A DNA stretch of 64,000 nucleotides from Mycoplasma sp. Ms02 (GCF_019720735.1 NZ_CP081302.1:682001-746000), one strand, 5' to 3'. Positions 21,687-32,037 are shown, counted from the stretch's first letter. A program made the numbers and translations. The notes: a model not told the origin generated them from the sequence alone.

Positions 21687-21712
21687 AAAAAAAACAGCAT
21701 TTGCTGTTTTTT
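21687..21712 (+). terminator. Terminator after the membrane-protein gene
   Basis: AAAAACAGCA/TGCTGTTTTT hairpin with a very short loop and T run. Confidence 0.75.
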
Positions 21713-21956
21713 ATTTAATGAAACGTGATTTTTGAAAGTTTTAATATTTATACTCTTTCACTCAACAGTAATAAAAAAGGTTTTATAATTGCATTTTTTA
21801 ACATTAATAATTCTCTTATAAAGTTTGATAAGTGGAGTTTTAATGATTATTAAATTAAGGCTAGATAAAATAATTACTTTTTTAACCAGTTAATTTATAT
21901 TTTATAATCTGTAACTATAAATGGTCTTATTTTCTGATAAAATAGAAAATATAACC
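21713..21956. other. Intergenic region upstream of the HTH-methyltransferase
   Basis: No supported gene. It is very AT-rich and ends with the promoter/operator of the methyltransferase at 21928-21951. Confidence 0.4.
21928..21951 (+). promoter_or_regulatory. Candidate auto-operator overlapping the -10 of the HTH-methyltransferase
   Basis: A perfect 8-bp inverted repeat, TATTTTCT (21928-21935) and AGAAAATA (21944-21951), encloses the -10 sequence TAAAAT (21938-21943), 13 nt before the ATG at 21957. The encoded protein begins with a helix-turn-helix domain, so self-repression is likely. Confidence 0.55.
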
Positions 21957-23291
21957 ATGGACCCAAAAATGCAACTCAGTTACCAAAAGCTTTGAAGAAA
22001 AATAAAAGAAAATAATTTTAACAAAACTCAGTTTAAAGAATTTGTCAATATCAGTAATCAAACATTATCTAAACTAAGCAAAAACGAGACAGTAAGTCTT
22101 GAAACGCTATGTAAAATTGCTGACTTTTTTGGTTGTTCGATAACTGATATTTTTGAGTACAAAATTGAAAAAATGAAAGAAAAATTATTTGAATCTTCTG
22201 ATTTGAAGGTAGCGAGCTTTTTTGCTGGCATTGGTGGATTTGAGCATGGTATTCAACAGTCTGATTTGATCGCAAATTTTATTCTTGCTTCAGAAATTGA
22301 TAAGTTTGCCCTAAAGTCTTACAAAGCGAACTTTCCTGATACAAAATTAATGGGCGATATAAGAGAAATTGATGAAACTGAAGTTGAAAATCATGATTTA
22401 TTAGTTGCTGGTTTCCCTTGTCAAGCTTTTTCAATAAGTGGGAAAAGAATGGGTTTTGAAGATGCTAGGGGAACGCTATTTTTTGAGCTAGCAAGAATTA
22501 TTAAAGCAAAAAAACCGAAGATTATTTTGCTTGAAAATGTTGAAAACTTAGTTGGACATGATCGTTCAAATACGATTTTAACAATACTCCAAATTTTAAG
22601 TGATTTAGGTTATTCAGTTGACTTTTCTGTTGTCAATTCTTCAGAAATGAATGTCCCTCAAAATAGATCTAGAACTTATATTGTTGGTGTATCGAACTGA
22701 TTTATAGAGGAATACAACAAAGATAACAGAAGCATTAAGGTCACAAAACTTAAAAAAGAAATAAATGAAAGACAAACTATAAAGTCATTTAATTTTTTTA
22801 ATTATCTAGAAAGCAAGGATCAAACACTATATATAAAAAGCATTTTAAGCAATGATGTCGATCAAAAATATTTTTTAAGAAGTGATAAACTGCATAAATT
22901 CATTGCTCAACAAACAATTGAAAATAATCTTAGAGTTGAAAACAAAATTTTAAAAGTCTTTGATCTTCCTAAAGAGATTCACAATGACCAAGAGAGACAA
23001 AGAAGAGTTTATTCAATTTATGGTATATCACCAACGTTATTAGCAAGATCTGATACTACTAAAATTTTAATAAAAGACAGTCAGGGATATAAAATCAGAA
23101 AATTAACACCAAAAGAAAACTTAAAAGTTCAAGGTTTTTCTGATCATTTTATTGATAATTTATTGCACTCGGGAATGAGTGATACGCAACTTTATAAACA
23201 ATCAGGTAATGCTGTCAGTCCACCCGTAATAAAGGCAATTTGTAACCTTATCAAAGAAAGAATATTAGATAAAAAGGAAGAAAATGAATAA
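21957..23291 (+). CDS. C5 DNA methyltransferase fused to an N-terminal HTH (XRE/Cro-like) domain
   Basis: A 444-aa protein. Residues 1-70 form a small XRE-type helix-turn-helix domain (NKTQFKEFVNISNQTLSKLS as the core, then SLETLCKIADFFGCSITDIF). The cytosine-5 methyltransferase follows: motif I FFAGIGGFEHGI near 82, motif IV GFPCQAFS with catalytic Cys155, motif VI ENVENL, motif VIII QNRSRTYIV, and the C-terminal KQSGNAVSPPVIKAI. The ATG at 21957 is in frame with the domain. The fusion resembles M.SsoII-type enzymes that repress their own promoter. Its last 8 nt overlap the next methyltransferase gene. Recognition sequence unknown. Confidence 0.9.
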
Positions 23292-24246
23292 ATTAAAGTT
23301 TATTGATCTTTTTTCAGGAATTGGTGGTTTTAGAATTGCTCTTGAACAAAATGGAGCTCAATGTGTATTTTCAAGTGAAATTGATCCTTATGCAGCAAAA
23401 ACTTATTTCGATAACTTCAACGAGATGCCCAGTGGCGATATCACCAAAATAGAAACCTCTAAAATTCCTGATCACAATATTCTTTGTGCAGGATTTCCTT
23501 GCCAACCGTTTTCATTAGCAGGCAAAAGATTGGGATTCGAAGACACAAGAGGAACACTTTTTTTTGATGTCGCAAGAATCATAGAAGCAAAAAAACCCGA
23601 AGCAGTAATTTTGGAAAATGTTTCAGGTATTACAAATCACAATGGCGGAAAAACGCTTCAAGTAATTGAAAACACATTAACCGATCTGGGATATAAAATT
23701 ACTTGAAAGCTTTTAAATTCAAAAGATTTTGGAGTTCCCCAAAACCGAAATAGATGATACTGTGTAGCAATTAGAAATGATATTGAAGTAGATATCTCAA
23801 AAATCTTTCCGGAAAAACAAGAACTAAAAACAACTCTTGACAAAATAATTGATTGAAATCTTAAAGAATCACATGAAATTTCAGATATAGCTCTTAAAAA
23901 CATAAAACTTCATATCGATAAATATGTTGGCAAAAATAATTCAAAAATAAAGAATGAACCGATAATAGCCAACAATATCAGACCATCCAAAGTTTTGTTT
24001 AGCTCGAGCGGTGTTTCTCCCTGTTTGACGGCTAAAATGGGAACAGGTGGTAATAACGTTCCTGTGATCTATGATCTAAAAAGAAAGCTTACGGTTAAAG
24101 AATGCTTAGCTTTAATGGGCTTTCCTGAAAACTTTAAAATCAAAGAAAATTACAGTCAAAGTTATAAACAACTTGGAAATAGTGTTGTTGTTCCTGTTTT
24201 ATCGATGATTGCTCAGAATGTGATTCATGTTTTAAAAAGAAAATAA
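23284..24246 (+). CDS. C5 DNA methyltransferase, second of a tandem pair
   Basis: A 320-aa enzyme. Motif I LFSGIGGFRIAL is near the N-terminus, motif IV GFPCQPFSLAG has catalytic Cys73, and then come ENVSGI, PQNRNRWYCVA, a target-recognition region of about 110 residues, LTVKECLALMGFP and QLGNSVVVPV. It is translationally coupled to the HTH-methyltransferase by an ATGAATAA overlap. Two C5 methylases next to one endonuclease usually mean an asymmetric site whose two strands are modified separately, as in LlaJI-type systems; that is inference. It ends 3 nt from the convergent restriction gene. Confidence 0.92.
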
Positions 24247-24249
24247 TGC

Positions 24250-25875
24250 TTAAGATGGCTTAAAAATTATCGTGTAGATACCTCTACTTCTTCCTGATCC
24301 GTTATCAATTCTGTAAGGATTAAATGATGCTTTTGTTAGTTTACCTTCGATGTAAACAAATGAGGAATAATAAGGATCTTCAATTCAACCCTTACCAAGA
24401 AAAATTGCTTGTTTAATTTCTATATTATTGTCAATCACATTTTTTAATTCATCCTTAATTATTGCATTTATCTTTTTGATATTCTCAAAGTCAAGAAAAT
24501 TTTTAAGACCAATGTTTAAGTAACGAGAACAAAACTCTTTGTAGTTTTGTTCTTTTAATTCAAGATTTTTGGCAATTTCTGGATTAAGGTCGACCTTTTC
24601 TTTTGTTGAATATAAAACTAAACTTTTTGTTTTAATATCGATATCATCAACATATTCAGCAAAAGCATTTTTGAATGATTCAATACTCATTTTTGTAATT
24701 GTATATGACTTGGATTTTTTCATTTTTACTGATATTCCAGATTCAGGAACCTTTTGATATTGAATATTTTCTTTTTGCAAAGCAGACTCTGTAATGATAT
24801 ATTGGTTTTTCAAAAGAAAAGTTTTATGGATTTCTTTGCTAGTACAAATCAGTATCAAATCAGATTTTGGACTAACTTTTTTGTTAACGTTTTTTGAGTA
24901 GACTTTTGAATTTACATGAACTGCATAATAATTTTTGCTTTCATCTAAAGAGATGTTGTCAGAAAGCGTTTTTCAGTATTTAGATTTTTTGTTCTTGTTC
25001 AATGTTTGACAAAGTTTTTCTTCTTGGGTTTTACCTTGTAAGGAATCCATGTTATTTTCGACAAAGAATAACAAGTCTTGGATGTCGCTCAAAAGGCTGC
25101 CGTATTTTAGCTGCACTTGACCACGTTTTCTAGAACCGACCTTTGTTGCCATTAAATCGGAATTATAGATTTGGAATGTCATTCTCCCGATATTGAAAGT
25201 GCTCTTAAACAAAGGGTTTTCTAAATTATATTTCAGCAATTTTTCTTGACTTATTCAATGACCTCTTTCAGATGTTCCGTGATAAACATAATCGACCTCT
25301 CTTTTAGATTTGCCCTGAAAAAGAGCTCTTTTTATAATAAGCTCTTGATTATCTTGTAATAGTTTTTCGATTTTAGCATGCCTTTCAGGATATAAGTGTT
25401 TAAACTCCTTAGTTGTGAATCTGCCAATAACTTTACCTTCTGAGTTTTTCTGAATCTGAGAACTTCCATCTAAACTTCCATCAGCTCAAATGAAAAATCG
25501 CAAATCATCAAACACAGACTGATCATGAATAACTGCTTTATCAGAACCTTGCAGTCAACTTATAAAAGACTCAACACTTTCTTGGTGAATGCTATTGCCT
25601 GATCCAAGCTTAGTGCTTATTCCAAAACAAATGTTTCTTATTTTTATATAAAAGTCAGGCTTAACGTTTATTCTTTTTCCTGTTTGTGAATCAATTTCAT
25701 ATTTGCTAAGTTCAGCTTTGATTATTTCGCTTTCAGAAATTTCTATATTATTATCTTTACAAATCTCTTTTATGAATCGTTTTAAATTTGCATTTAAAAT
25801 ATTTAGACTTTTATTATTTATATTTTCAACAATATTTATTTCGTTTGTAAATCCGTGTGAATTATTTCCTACCAT
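24250..25875 (-). CDS. Candidate type II restriction endonuclease of the tandem-methylase system
   Basis: A 541-aa protein, continuous with TGA as Trp, start ATG 25875 with GAGG upstream. It converges tail-to-tail with the two methyltransferases. Near residues 65-85 is KPDFYIKIRNICFGISTKLG, which looks like a degenerate PD-(D/E)XK nuclease core (PD, then xTK) followed by QESVESF. The rest is mixed alpha/beta with SRKRGQVQLKYG near residue 225 and a C-terminal KASFNPYRIDNGSGRSRG. I do not recognise the named family. The call rests on context plus this motif; a modification-dependent nuclease or other accessory protein is possible. Confidence 0.6.
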
Positions 25876-25916
25876 TTCAAACCTCTTTAAAATAATTACT
25901 TTAATTATATCGAGGC

Positions 25917-25949
25917 TATTTTTGGATTACATATTTTTGGATCAAAAAT
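25917..25949. promoter_or_regulatory. Direct and inverted repeats in the restriction-gene promoter
   Basis: TATTTTTGGAT occurs at 25917-25927 and again at 25932-25942. The second copy also forms the palindrome ATTTTTG-GAT-CAAAAAT (25933-25949). On the minus strand they lie just upstream of a TATAAT (about 25904-25909) for the restriction gene, at the -35 position, so a regulator could control endonuclease expression. Confidence 0.45.
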
Positions 25950-26041
25950 GGAAATAATTCCATACTTAAAATTACAAATCAGTATCGATTTACTACTAAA
26001 ACTCTTTAACCCTAAGTTTGCTAAAGTTATAAAATATAACT

Positions 26042-27140
26042 ATGAATAATCGTTACAAAACAATTGACTTGTTTGCTGGATTAGGCGGTATTAGAAGAGG
26101 TTTTGAAAAAACTGGAAAATTTCAAAATCTACTTTCGGCAGAAATTGACAAATATGCCTGCTTTAGTTTATGAATATCTTTATGGCGAAAATCCTTATAA
26201 CGATGTTACAAGTGATGAGTTTAAAGCAAAAGTAAAAAAGACAGAGTATGACGTTTTACTTGGCGGTTTTCCTTGTCAAGCTTTTTCAATCGCTGGTCTA
26301 AAGGCAGGATTTGAAGATAAAACACGAGGAACGTTATTTTTTGACATTGCACAAATTTTAAACACAACAAAACCAAAAGCCTTTTTACTTGAAAATGTTC
26401 AAGGGCTCTTGAGCCATAATAAAGGTAATACTTTTAAAGTAATACTTGAAACTTTGGAAAGTATCGGTTATCAAGTTGTGGGTGCAAACGACTTTTCACA
26501 AACACCTCGAGATGCTTACAAACCTAAAAAAGAAAACTTTGTTAGAACTCCTCTTGAATTCGGGATTCCTCAAAAAAGAGCAAGAGTTTTCTTGATGGGT
26601 TTTAGAAAAGATCTTTTACCTGATGGCTACGTATTGCCAGAACTGCCTTATGGAAAACCACAATCAATATACAAAGATTTGACTGAATTGTTAGATCAAG
26701 ATGTTGATTCATCATTTTATCTTTCGCAAAAAATGATGAAGACACTTAAAAAGCACAAAGAAAAACACCAATCTAAAAACTCAGGTTTTGGTTTCCAAAT
26801 TGTAAACCTTGAACCAGATTCGGTTGCAAACACAATCATGGCAACAGGTGGTTCAGGAAAAGAAAGGAACCTTATATATCAACCAAAACAACATAGTTTA
26901 GAATTTTCAAAAGATAAAAATGATCAAGGAATCAGATACATGACTCCAAATGAATGAGGGAAACTGCAAGGGTTTGTTAATTATGCTTTTATAGAAAACG
27001 GCATTGACAAATTTAGTATCCCTGAATCTATAAGCAAGACACAAAGATATAAACTTTTCGGTAACTCGGTATGTATTCCTGTTATCGAAGAAATGGCAAA
27101 AACAATTTTTAGTGTTTTGGAAGACATTAATAATAAATAA
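26042..27140 (+). pseudogene. Third C5 DNA methyltransferase, disrupted by a +1 frameshift
   Basis: The reading frame from ATG 26042 encodes NRYKTIDLFAGLGGIRRGFE (motif I) up to AEIDKYAC. Sequence then continues in the next frame as YEYLYGENPYNDVTSDEF, LLGGFPCQAFSIAG (motif IV), ENVQGLL, QKRARVFLMG and FGNSVCIPVIEEM, to TAA 27138. Removing one T from the TTT at 26167-26169 restores a full protein of about 365 residues. Nothing else is broken, so the lesion is recent, a sequencing error, or bypassed. The start has TAAAAT 6 nt upstream. No separate endonuclease gene is adjacent. Confidence 0.85.
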
Positions 27141-27206
27141 GATTTTGGATTAAAAAGACCAAACGATTTTTTTAAAAAACATTTTTTAAATTTGTTATAT
27201 AATAAA

Positions 27207-27225
27207 TTAGCCAAGCGCATGAATC
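27207..27225. repeat. Second copy of the TTAGCCAAG..CGCATGAATC motif
   Basis: TTAGCCAAG directly joined to CGCATGAATC; the copy at 20854-20876 has GGGT between the two blocks. Both are preceded by TATATAAT. Together they bracket the methyltransferase/restriction segment. Confidence 0.45.
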
Positions 27226-27270
27226 GATAAAAAAACTTAAAAAAATATTATCATTCAAATTTTTTAATGC

Positions 27271-27276
27271 TATAAT
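27271..27276 (+). promoter_or_regulatory. -10 box of the eight-tRNA cluster
   Basis: TATAAT lies 14 nt before the first tRNA (Pro); no other promoter is evident before the terminator at 28040, so the eight tRNAs are probably one transcript. Confidence 0.5.
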
Positions 27277-27290
27277 TAGAAAGCAAACAC

Positions 27291-27367
27291 GGAGAAGTAG
27301 CTCAGCTTGGCAGAGCGCTACGTTTGGGACGTAGTGGTCGCAGGTTCAAATCCTGTCTTCTTCACCA
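27291..27367 (+). tRNA. tRNA-Pro (TGG)
   Basis: Anticodon arm CTACG/CGTAG with TGG in the loop; acceptor GGAGAAG pairs with CTTCTTC; CCA encoded. Confidence 0.95.
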
Positions 27368-27373
27368 TTTAAT

Positions 27374-27450
27374 GGGGGGTTAGCTCATTTGGCTAGAGCG
27401 CCTGCCTTGCACGCAGGAGGCGGTGGGTTCGAATCCCATACTCTCCACCA
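27374..27450 (+). tRNA. tRNA-Ala (TGC)
   Basis: Anticodon arm CCTGC/GCAGG with TGC; acceptor GGGGGGT with ACTCTCC; CCA encoded. Confidence 0.95.
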
Positions 27451-27454
27451 TTAT

Positions 27455-27531
27455 GGCACTGTAGCTCAGTTGGTTAGAGCATCCGGTTCATACCCGGAAG
27501 GTCATGAGTTCGACTCTCATCGGTGCTACCA
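27455..27531 (+). tRNA. tRNA-Met (CAT), elongator
   Basis: Loop TTCATAC with anticodon CAT and a paired acceptor (GGCACTG/CGGTGCT) distinguish it from the initiator and tRNA-Ile2 in the same cluster. Confidence 0.88.
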
Positions 27532-27555
27532 TACGGAATATAACTGTAATTAACA

Positions 27556-27631
27556 GGACCTATAGCTCAACGGTTAGAGCAACCGGCTCATAACCGGTCG
27601 GTTACCGGTTCGAATCCAGTTAGGTCCACCA
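27556..27631 (+). tRNA. tRNA-Ile2 (CAT, expected lysidine-modified)
   Basis: Acceptor GGACCTA/TAGGTCC and loop CTCATAA resemble bacterial tRNA-Ile2, whose CAT anticodon is modified by TilS to read AUA. The T stem has one mismatch. Assignment over Met rests on this similarity. Confidence 0.75.
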
Positions 27632-27632
27632 A

Positions 27633-27725
27633 GGGTGATTACCCAAGTCTGGCTGAAGGGACTAGTCTTGAAAACTAGCAGGGGATGCAAGTCCCGCGGG
27701 GGTTCGAATCCCTCATCACCCGCCA
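27633..27725 (+). tRNA. tRNA-Ser (TGA)
   Basis: Class II tRNA of 93 nt with a long variable arm, anticodon arm CTAGT/ACTAG and loop CTTGAAA containing TGA. Confidence 0.95.
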
Positions 27726-27756
27726 TTTGTTCTTTGAACACCAAAACTTTTTATAT

Positions 27757-27832
27757 AGCGGAGTGGAGCAGTCGGCAGCTCGTCGGGCTCATAACCCGAA
27801 GGTCACAGGTTCGAGTCCTGTCTCCGCAACCA
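27757..27832 (+). tRNA. tRNA-fMet (CAT), initiator
   Basis: The first acceptor pair is mismatched (A-A), the rest of the acceptor pairs, and the anticodon stem carries three consecutive G-C pairs (TCGGG/CCCGA): both are initiator hallmarks. Confidence 0.92.
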
Positions 27833-27834
27833 AT

Positions 27835-27910
27835 GGTCCAGTGGTAAAGTGGTTAATACGCCTCCCTGTCACGGAGGAGAACGCGGGTTCGATCCCCGTC
27901 TGGACCGCCA
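27835..27910 (+). tRNA. tRNA-Asp (GTC)
   Basis: Anticodon arm CCTCC/GGAGG with GTC; acceptor GGTCCAG/CTGGACC; discriminator G; CCA encoded. Confidence 0.95.
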
Positions 27911-27915
27911 TTTAC

Positions 27916-27991
27916 GGCCCTGTAGCTCAGTTGGTAGAGCAACAGATTGAAGCTCTGTGTGTCGCTGGTTCGATTCCTGCCGGGGCCACCA
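27916..27991 (+). tRNA. tRNA-Phe (GAA)
   Basis: Anticodon arm ACAGA/TCTGT with GAA; acceptor GGCCCTG/CGGGGCC; CCA encoded. Its acceptor contains two of the rare GGCC sites of the window. Confidence 0.95.
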
Positions 27992-28041
27992 AACTGCTTT
28001 AGCTTGTGTATTCTTAATATGCAAACTAAAGCAGTTTTTTT
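27991..28041 (+). terminator. Terminator of the tRNA cluster
   Basis: A perfect 12-bp stem AAACTGCTTTAG/CTAAAGCAGTTT with a 23-nt loop and long T run, beginning at the CCA of tRNA-Phe. Confidence 0.8.
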
Positions 28042-28152
28042 ATTTATTTTTTTAGGTTAATATTGTAATAAAAAAATCGATATTATTCAACTTTAAAGCC
28101 TTAAAAGATTATTAATTTAATATAATTTAAATTAAATATTATAGGGAGAAAT

Positions 28153-28683
28153 ATGAGCTTAAAACTTTTCAAAATCTTTAGCTTAGGATCTCTTGTGGCT
28201 TGTTCATCTTTTGCAATTATTGGTTGCGCAGATATCCAAGAAAGATATCAAAAAGATAAAGAACTTTATGAAGCAAGAGACCTCTTAACTCAAAATGACA
28301 GTGATGAGCTTAAAAAGTTAATTTCGATTAATTTTCCAAGTCAAGAAGATACAGGTTTATTGCCGCAAAAAACAAACTATACTCCAGAAGCGCTATGGGT
28401 TTTAAACGCATATCAAATTAATGGTCAAATGCGTCAAAGCGAAGTGACTCTTAATAATAAAAACTTCATATTAGAGCTTACAGATGTAAATGCTACACCA
28501 GGAAAAGATTATGCAGACTTCAGCTTCAATATTTGATCAAGTGACAAGCAAATAAAAAGAAGTTTTGATGCAAAAATAGATGGTTTTAAGCAAACACCTA
28601 TAAAACACCAACATTATGCAAAACCTAAATCAGATTTAGACAAAATGCAAGACTGATCATTTGCAGAACAGTACAACGGATAG
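28153..28683 (+). CDS. Small lipoprotein of unknown function
   Basis: A 176-aa lipoprotein with lipobox AIIGC (Cys25) and start ATG after AGGGAG. The mature part is charged and hydrophilic: a helical stretch (about 30-65), then a beta-rich region with NNKNFILELTDVNA and ATPGKDYADFSFNI. The TAG stop is part of the TAGGAG ribosome site of ileS 9 nt later, so it is translationally linked to ileS and lspA. LspA would process it. No family is recognised. Confidence 0.8.
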
Positions 28684-28691
28684 GAGAAAAA

Positions 28692-31361
28692 ATGGATTAC
28701 AAGAAAACATTAAATATGCCTCAGACAAGCTTTGAAATGAAAGCTAATTTAATTCAAAAAGAGCAAGTTTTTAGAAAAAGATGAGAAGATAATCAAATTT
28801 ACAAAAAGATTATGGAACAATACAAAGATAAACCTCAGTTTATCTTGCACGATGGTCCTCCTTATGCAAACGGTGATATTCACGTAGGTCACGCTTCAAA
28901 CAAAATTCTAAAAGACATAATTGTAAGATACAAAACATTACAAGGTTTTTACTCACCATTCATTGCTGGATGAGATGCTCACGGATTGCCAATTGAACAC
29001 AAAATGTTAACCGAACTAAGTGCAAAACAAGAAGATTTTTCTCCTCTAATTATTAGAAAAAAAGCAGCGACATATGCTAAAAAACAGGTCGAAAGACAAA
29101 GAAAACAATTCAAAGAACTACAGTTATTCTCTGATCTTGAAGACATTTATGTGACCTTGGACAAAAAGTTTGTCGCAAAGCAACTTAAACTTTTCAAAAA
29201 AATGGCTTTAGACGGCTTAATCTACAACGGATTAAAACCTGTTTATTGATCACCATCAAGTAAATCAGCATTAGCAGAAGCCGAAGTGGAATATCGTGAT
29301 GTAGTTTCTCCTTCAACATATGTTGGTTTTCCAATTGTCAAATCAGCAAACGAAAAAGTACATTTAGGTGATAGATTAGTTATTTGAACAACTACACCAT
29401 GAACACTAATCGCAAATGCAGGAGTAGCTTTAGGTGAAAGCTTCCAGTATGCAAGGGTTCAATACGACGGTCAAGTTTATATTGTTGCAAATGATTTAAT
29501 CGAAAAACTACAAGCCGAATTTAATTGACAAAATATCAAAGTTCTGGACGTTCTAGAAGCAAAAGAACTTGTTGGTTCAATTTATCAAACTCCAATTCTT
29601 AAAACAGAAGCTCCTGTTGTGATTGGGCACCATGTTACGCTGGAGGCTGGATCAGGTTTAGTTCATATCGCTCCTATGTTTGGTGAGGACGACTTTTTAA
29701 TTGGAAGAAAAAACAATTTAGAATCAATTATGCACATTAGTGATTCAGGGATGATTGAAAACTTCTCACAATACCAAGGATTGTTCTACTCAAAAGCTAA
29801 TCCAGTGATTATTGAAGACTTGCAAAAAGAAGGTCTTTTAGTACTTTCTAAAGAGTTTACTCACTCATATCCACACGACTGAAGAACAGACAAACCAATC
29901 ATGTTCCGTGGAACACCACAATGATTTGTGTCATTAGATAATATTCGTCAAGCTATTTTAAACGAAGTCGAAAAAGTTAATACACACCCTGAATGAGCTA
30001 AAAAACGTCTTTACTCAATGATTGAAAACCGTCAAGACTGAACAATCTCACGTCAACGTTCTTGAGGTGTGCCAATTATTATTTTCTATGATCAAGACAA
30101 AAAGCCCGTTATCAGTGAAGAAATCTTTGACCACGTAATTGCTTTGGTTGAGCAACATGGTGCAGACATTTGATGAGAAAAAACAGCTGATGAGTTATTA
30201 CCTGAAAAGTACCAAAACCAAGGATTTACAAAAGAGATGGACATTATGGACGTTTGATTCGATTCAGGTTCAACAAGTATAGCAGTTGATATCCCAAACG
30301 CCCACCCTTCATATGACTTGTACTTAGAAGGTGTTGATCAATACAGAGGTTGATTCAATTCTTCAATAATTAACGCCGTTGTTTATTATGGTAAAACACC
30401 ATACAAAAACTTAATCAGCCACGGATTCGTAGTTGATGGTAATGGAGAAAAAATGTCTAAATCAAAAGGCAATACAGTCAGCCCATCTGACATTGTTAAA
30501 CAAAGAGGAGCTGAGATTTTACGTTTATGAGCAGCTAACAGCGAATACTCAAACGATTTCTCGATCTCTGAAGGGATCTTAGATCAAAACTCAGAACTAT
30601 ATCGTAAAATTAGAAACACAATTCGTTTCATGCTGGGAAACTTAAAAGACTTTGATTATAATCCAAATATCAAAAGAGAAGGTATAGATTTATACATCAA
30701 AAACCAACTAGAAGCTCTTAAAGCAAGCGTTATTAATCATTATGACGAATACCGTTTTCTAAATGTTGTTAAGGAAATCAACAACTACATTGTTGAACTT
30801 TCAAGTTTCTATCTTTCGGTAACAAAAGATATTCTTTACACATATCAAAAAAACTCAGTGCGTAGATTAGCTGTTTTAACCAACCTATACGAAATTGTTG
30901 AGTTCTTAATCATCGCTCTTGCTCCGATTTTACCAACAACATCTGAAGAAGCTTATGATCACTTCAACAAGAAAGATAAAAAAGAATCAGTAATGTTCGA
31001 AGCATTCCCACAACCTGGAAATGTTGATCATGCTCTGCTTGATCAGTATAAAGAATTCTTTGATTTACGTGATAAAGTAAATGGAATGATTGAAAATGCT
31101 GTAAAACAAGGTTTAATCAAACGTAGCAACGAAGCTAAAATTTATTTAAACGAAAAGACTGATCTATTTTCAGAACTAGACCTTAAAACCTTATTAATGG
31201 TAGGTGATGTTGAATTTGGTCACGAAGAAGAAAAACTAGAAGTTTTTGATAGTGTTAAATGTGAAAGATGTTGAAATCATTTTATGGCTGAACAAATTCA
31301 CGAAGGTTTATGTGCTAACTGCTACAGCGTAATAAAATCATTAACTTTATTAGAGGACTAA
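28692..31361 (+). CDS. ileS: Isoleucine--tRNA ligase
   Basis: Class I synthetase (889 aa, family-typical). [10 protein letters not shown] (HIGH) is near residue 60. The editing domain is central (VIWTTTPWTLIANAG near 235), and [12 protein letters not shown] is near 588. The anticodon-binding domain follows, and a C-terminal zinc finger is made of CERCWNHF and CANC. It is broken into many standard-code fragments by TGA Trp codons but is continuous. It starts after AGGAG overlapping the upstream TAG and ends 1 nt before lspA. Confidence 0.97.
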
Positions 31362-31362
31362 T

Positions 31363-32037
31363 ATGACTCAAAAATTAAGTTGATACAAAATGCTAAGTGC
31401 AAAAATTCACGATTTTTGAATGAATTTTGTGCAGTATACTAAAAAACATAAAAGAAGAATAATTTGATCTTATCTTGCATTTTTAACGGTATTTGCAATC
31501 CTCTTACTAATCGATCAACTAACCAAGACTTTCATTTTTAAACATGGAAACATCTTCGAGTCCAGATTATATGGTGATTCATATTATGTAACTCTTGAAA
31601 ACAGAGAAGTTCCTGCTGAAAGTATATATCCATTTAATCGTGAAGATTGAATTGATTGAGGTATTATAGGTTTTAGATCAATTTATCACCGTGGTGTAAC
31701 AATTCTACCCAAAGGTGTAAATATTACTTTTATTCAAATTTTAAGTGTCGCAATCTTAGTTGTAATCCTAACTGTTTTATACTTCGTAGACTGAAAAGCA
31801 GCAATTTTCTTAGCAATTATTGCTGCTGGAGACGCTGGAAATATGCTAGATCGTTTCATTTTTAAAGGACATGTAAAAGATATTTTATGAGTGCCTTTCA
31901 TGGAAAAAAGCAGAAATTTAGGAACCTTTAACTTTGCAGACATCTGAATCGTTTTAGGCTGTGGATTATACGTATTGTACTTGCTTATAGAAGTATTATC
32001 AGACTACATTTCTAAGAAAACAACACAACATAATTAA
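31363..32037 (+). CDS. lspA: Lipoprotein signal peptidase (signal peptidase II)
   Basis: A 224-aa membrane aspartyl protease that cleaves prolipoprotein signal peptides before the lipidated Cys. The catalytic aspartates lie in AAGDAGNMLDRF (near 157-162) and FNFADIWIVLG (near 191). It has about four membrane helices, and a cytosolic N-terminal extension of about 35 residues makes it longer than the usual 160-170. It follows ileS by 1 nt; ileS-lspA pairing is widespread in bacteria. It serves the lipoproteins at 9.96, 12.2, 28.2, 48.6 and 55.6 kb. Confidence 0.95.

Noticed and set aside
27635-28002. Plus-strand ORFs over the tRNA cluster
   Set aside because: They run straight through perfect tRNA cloverleafs.
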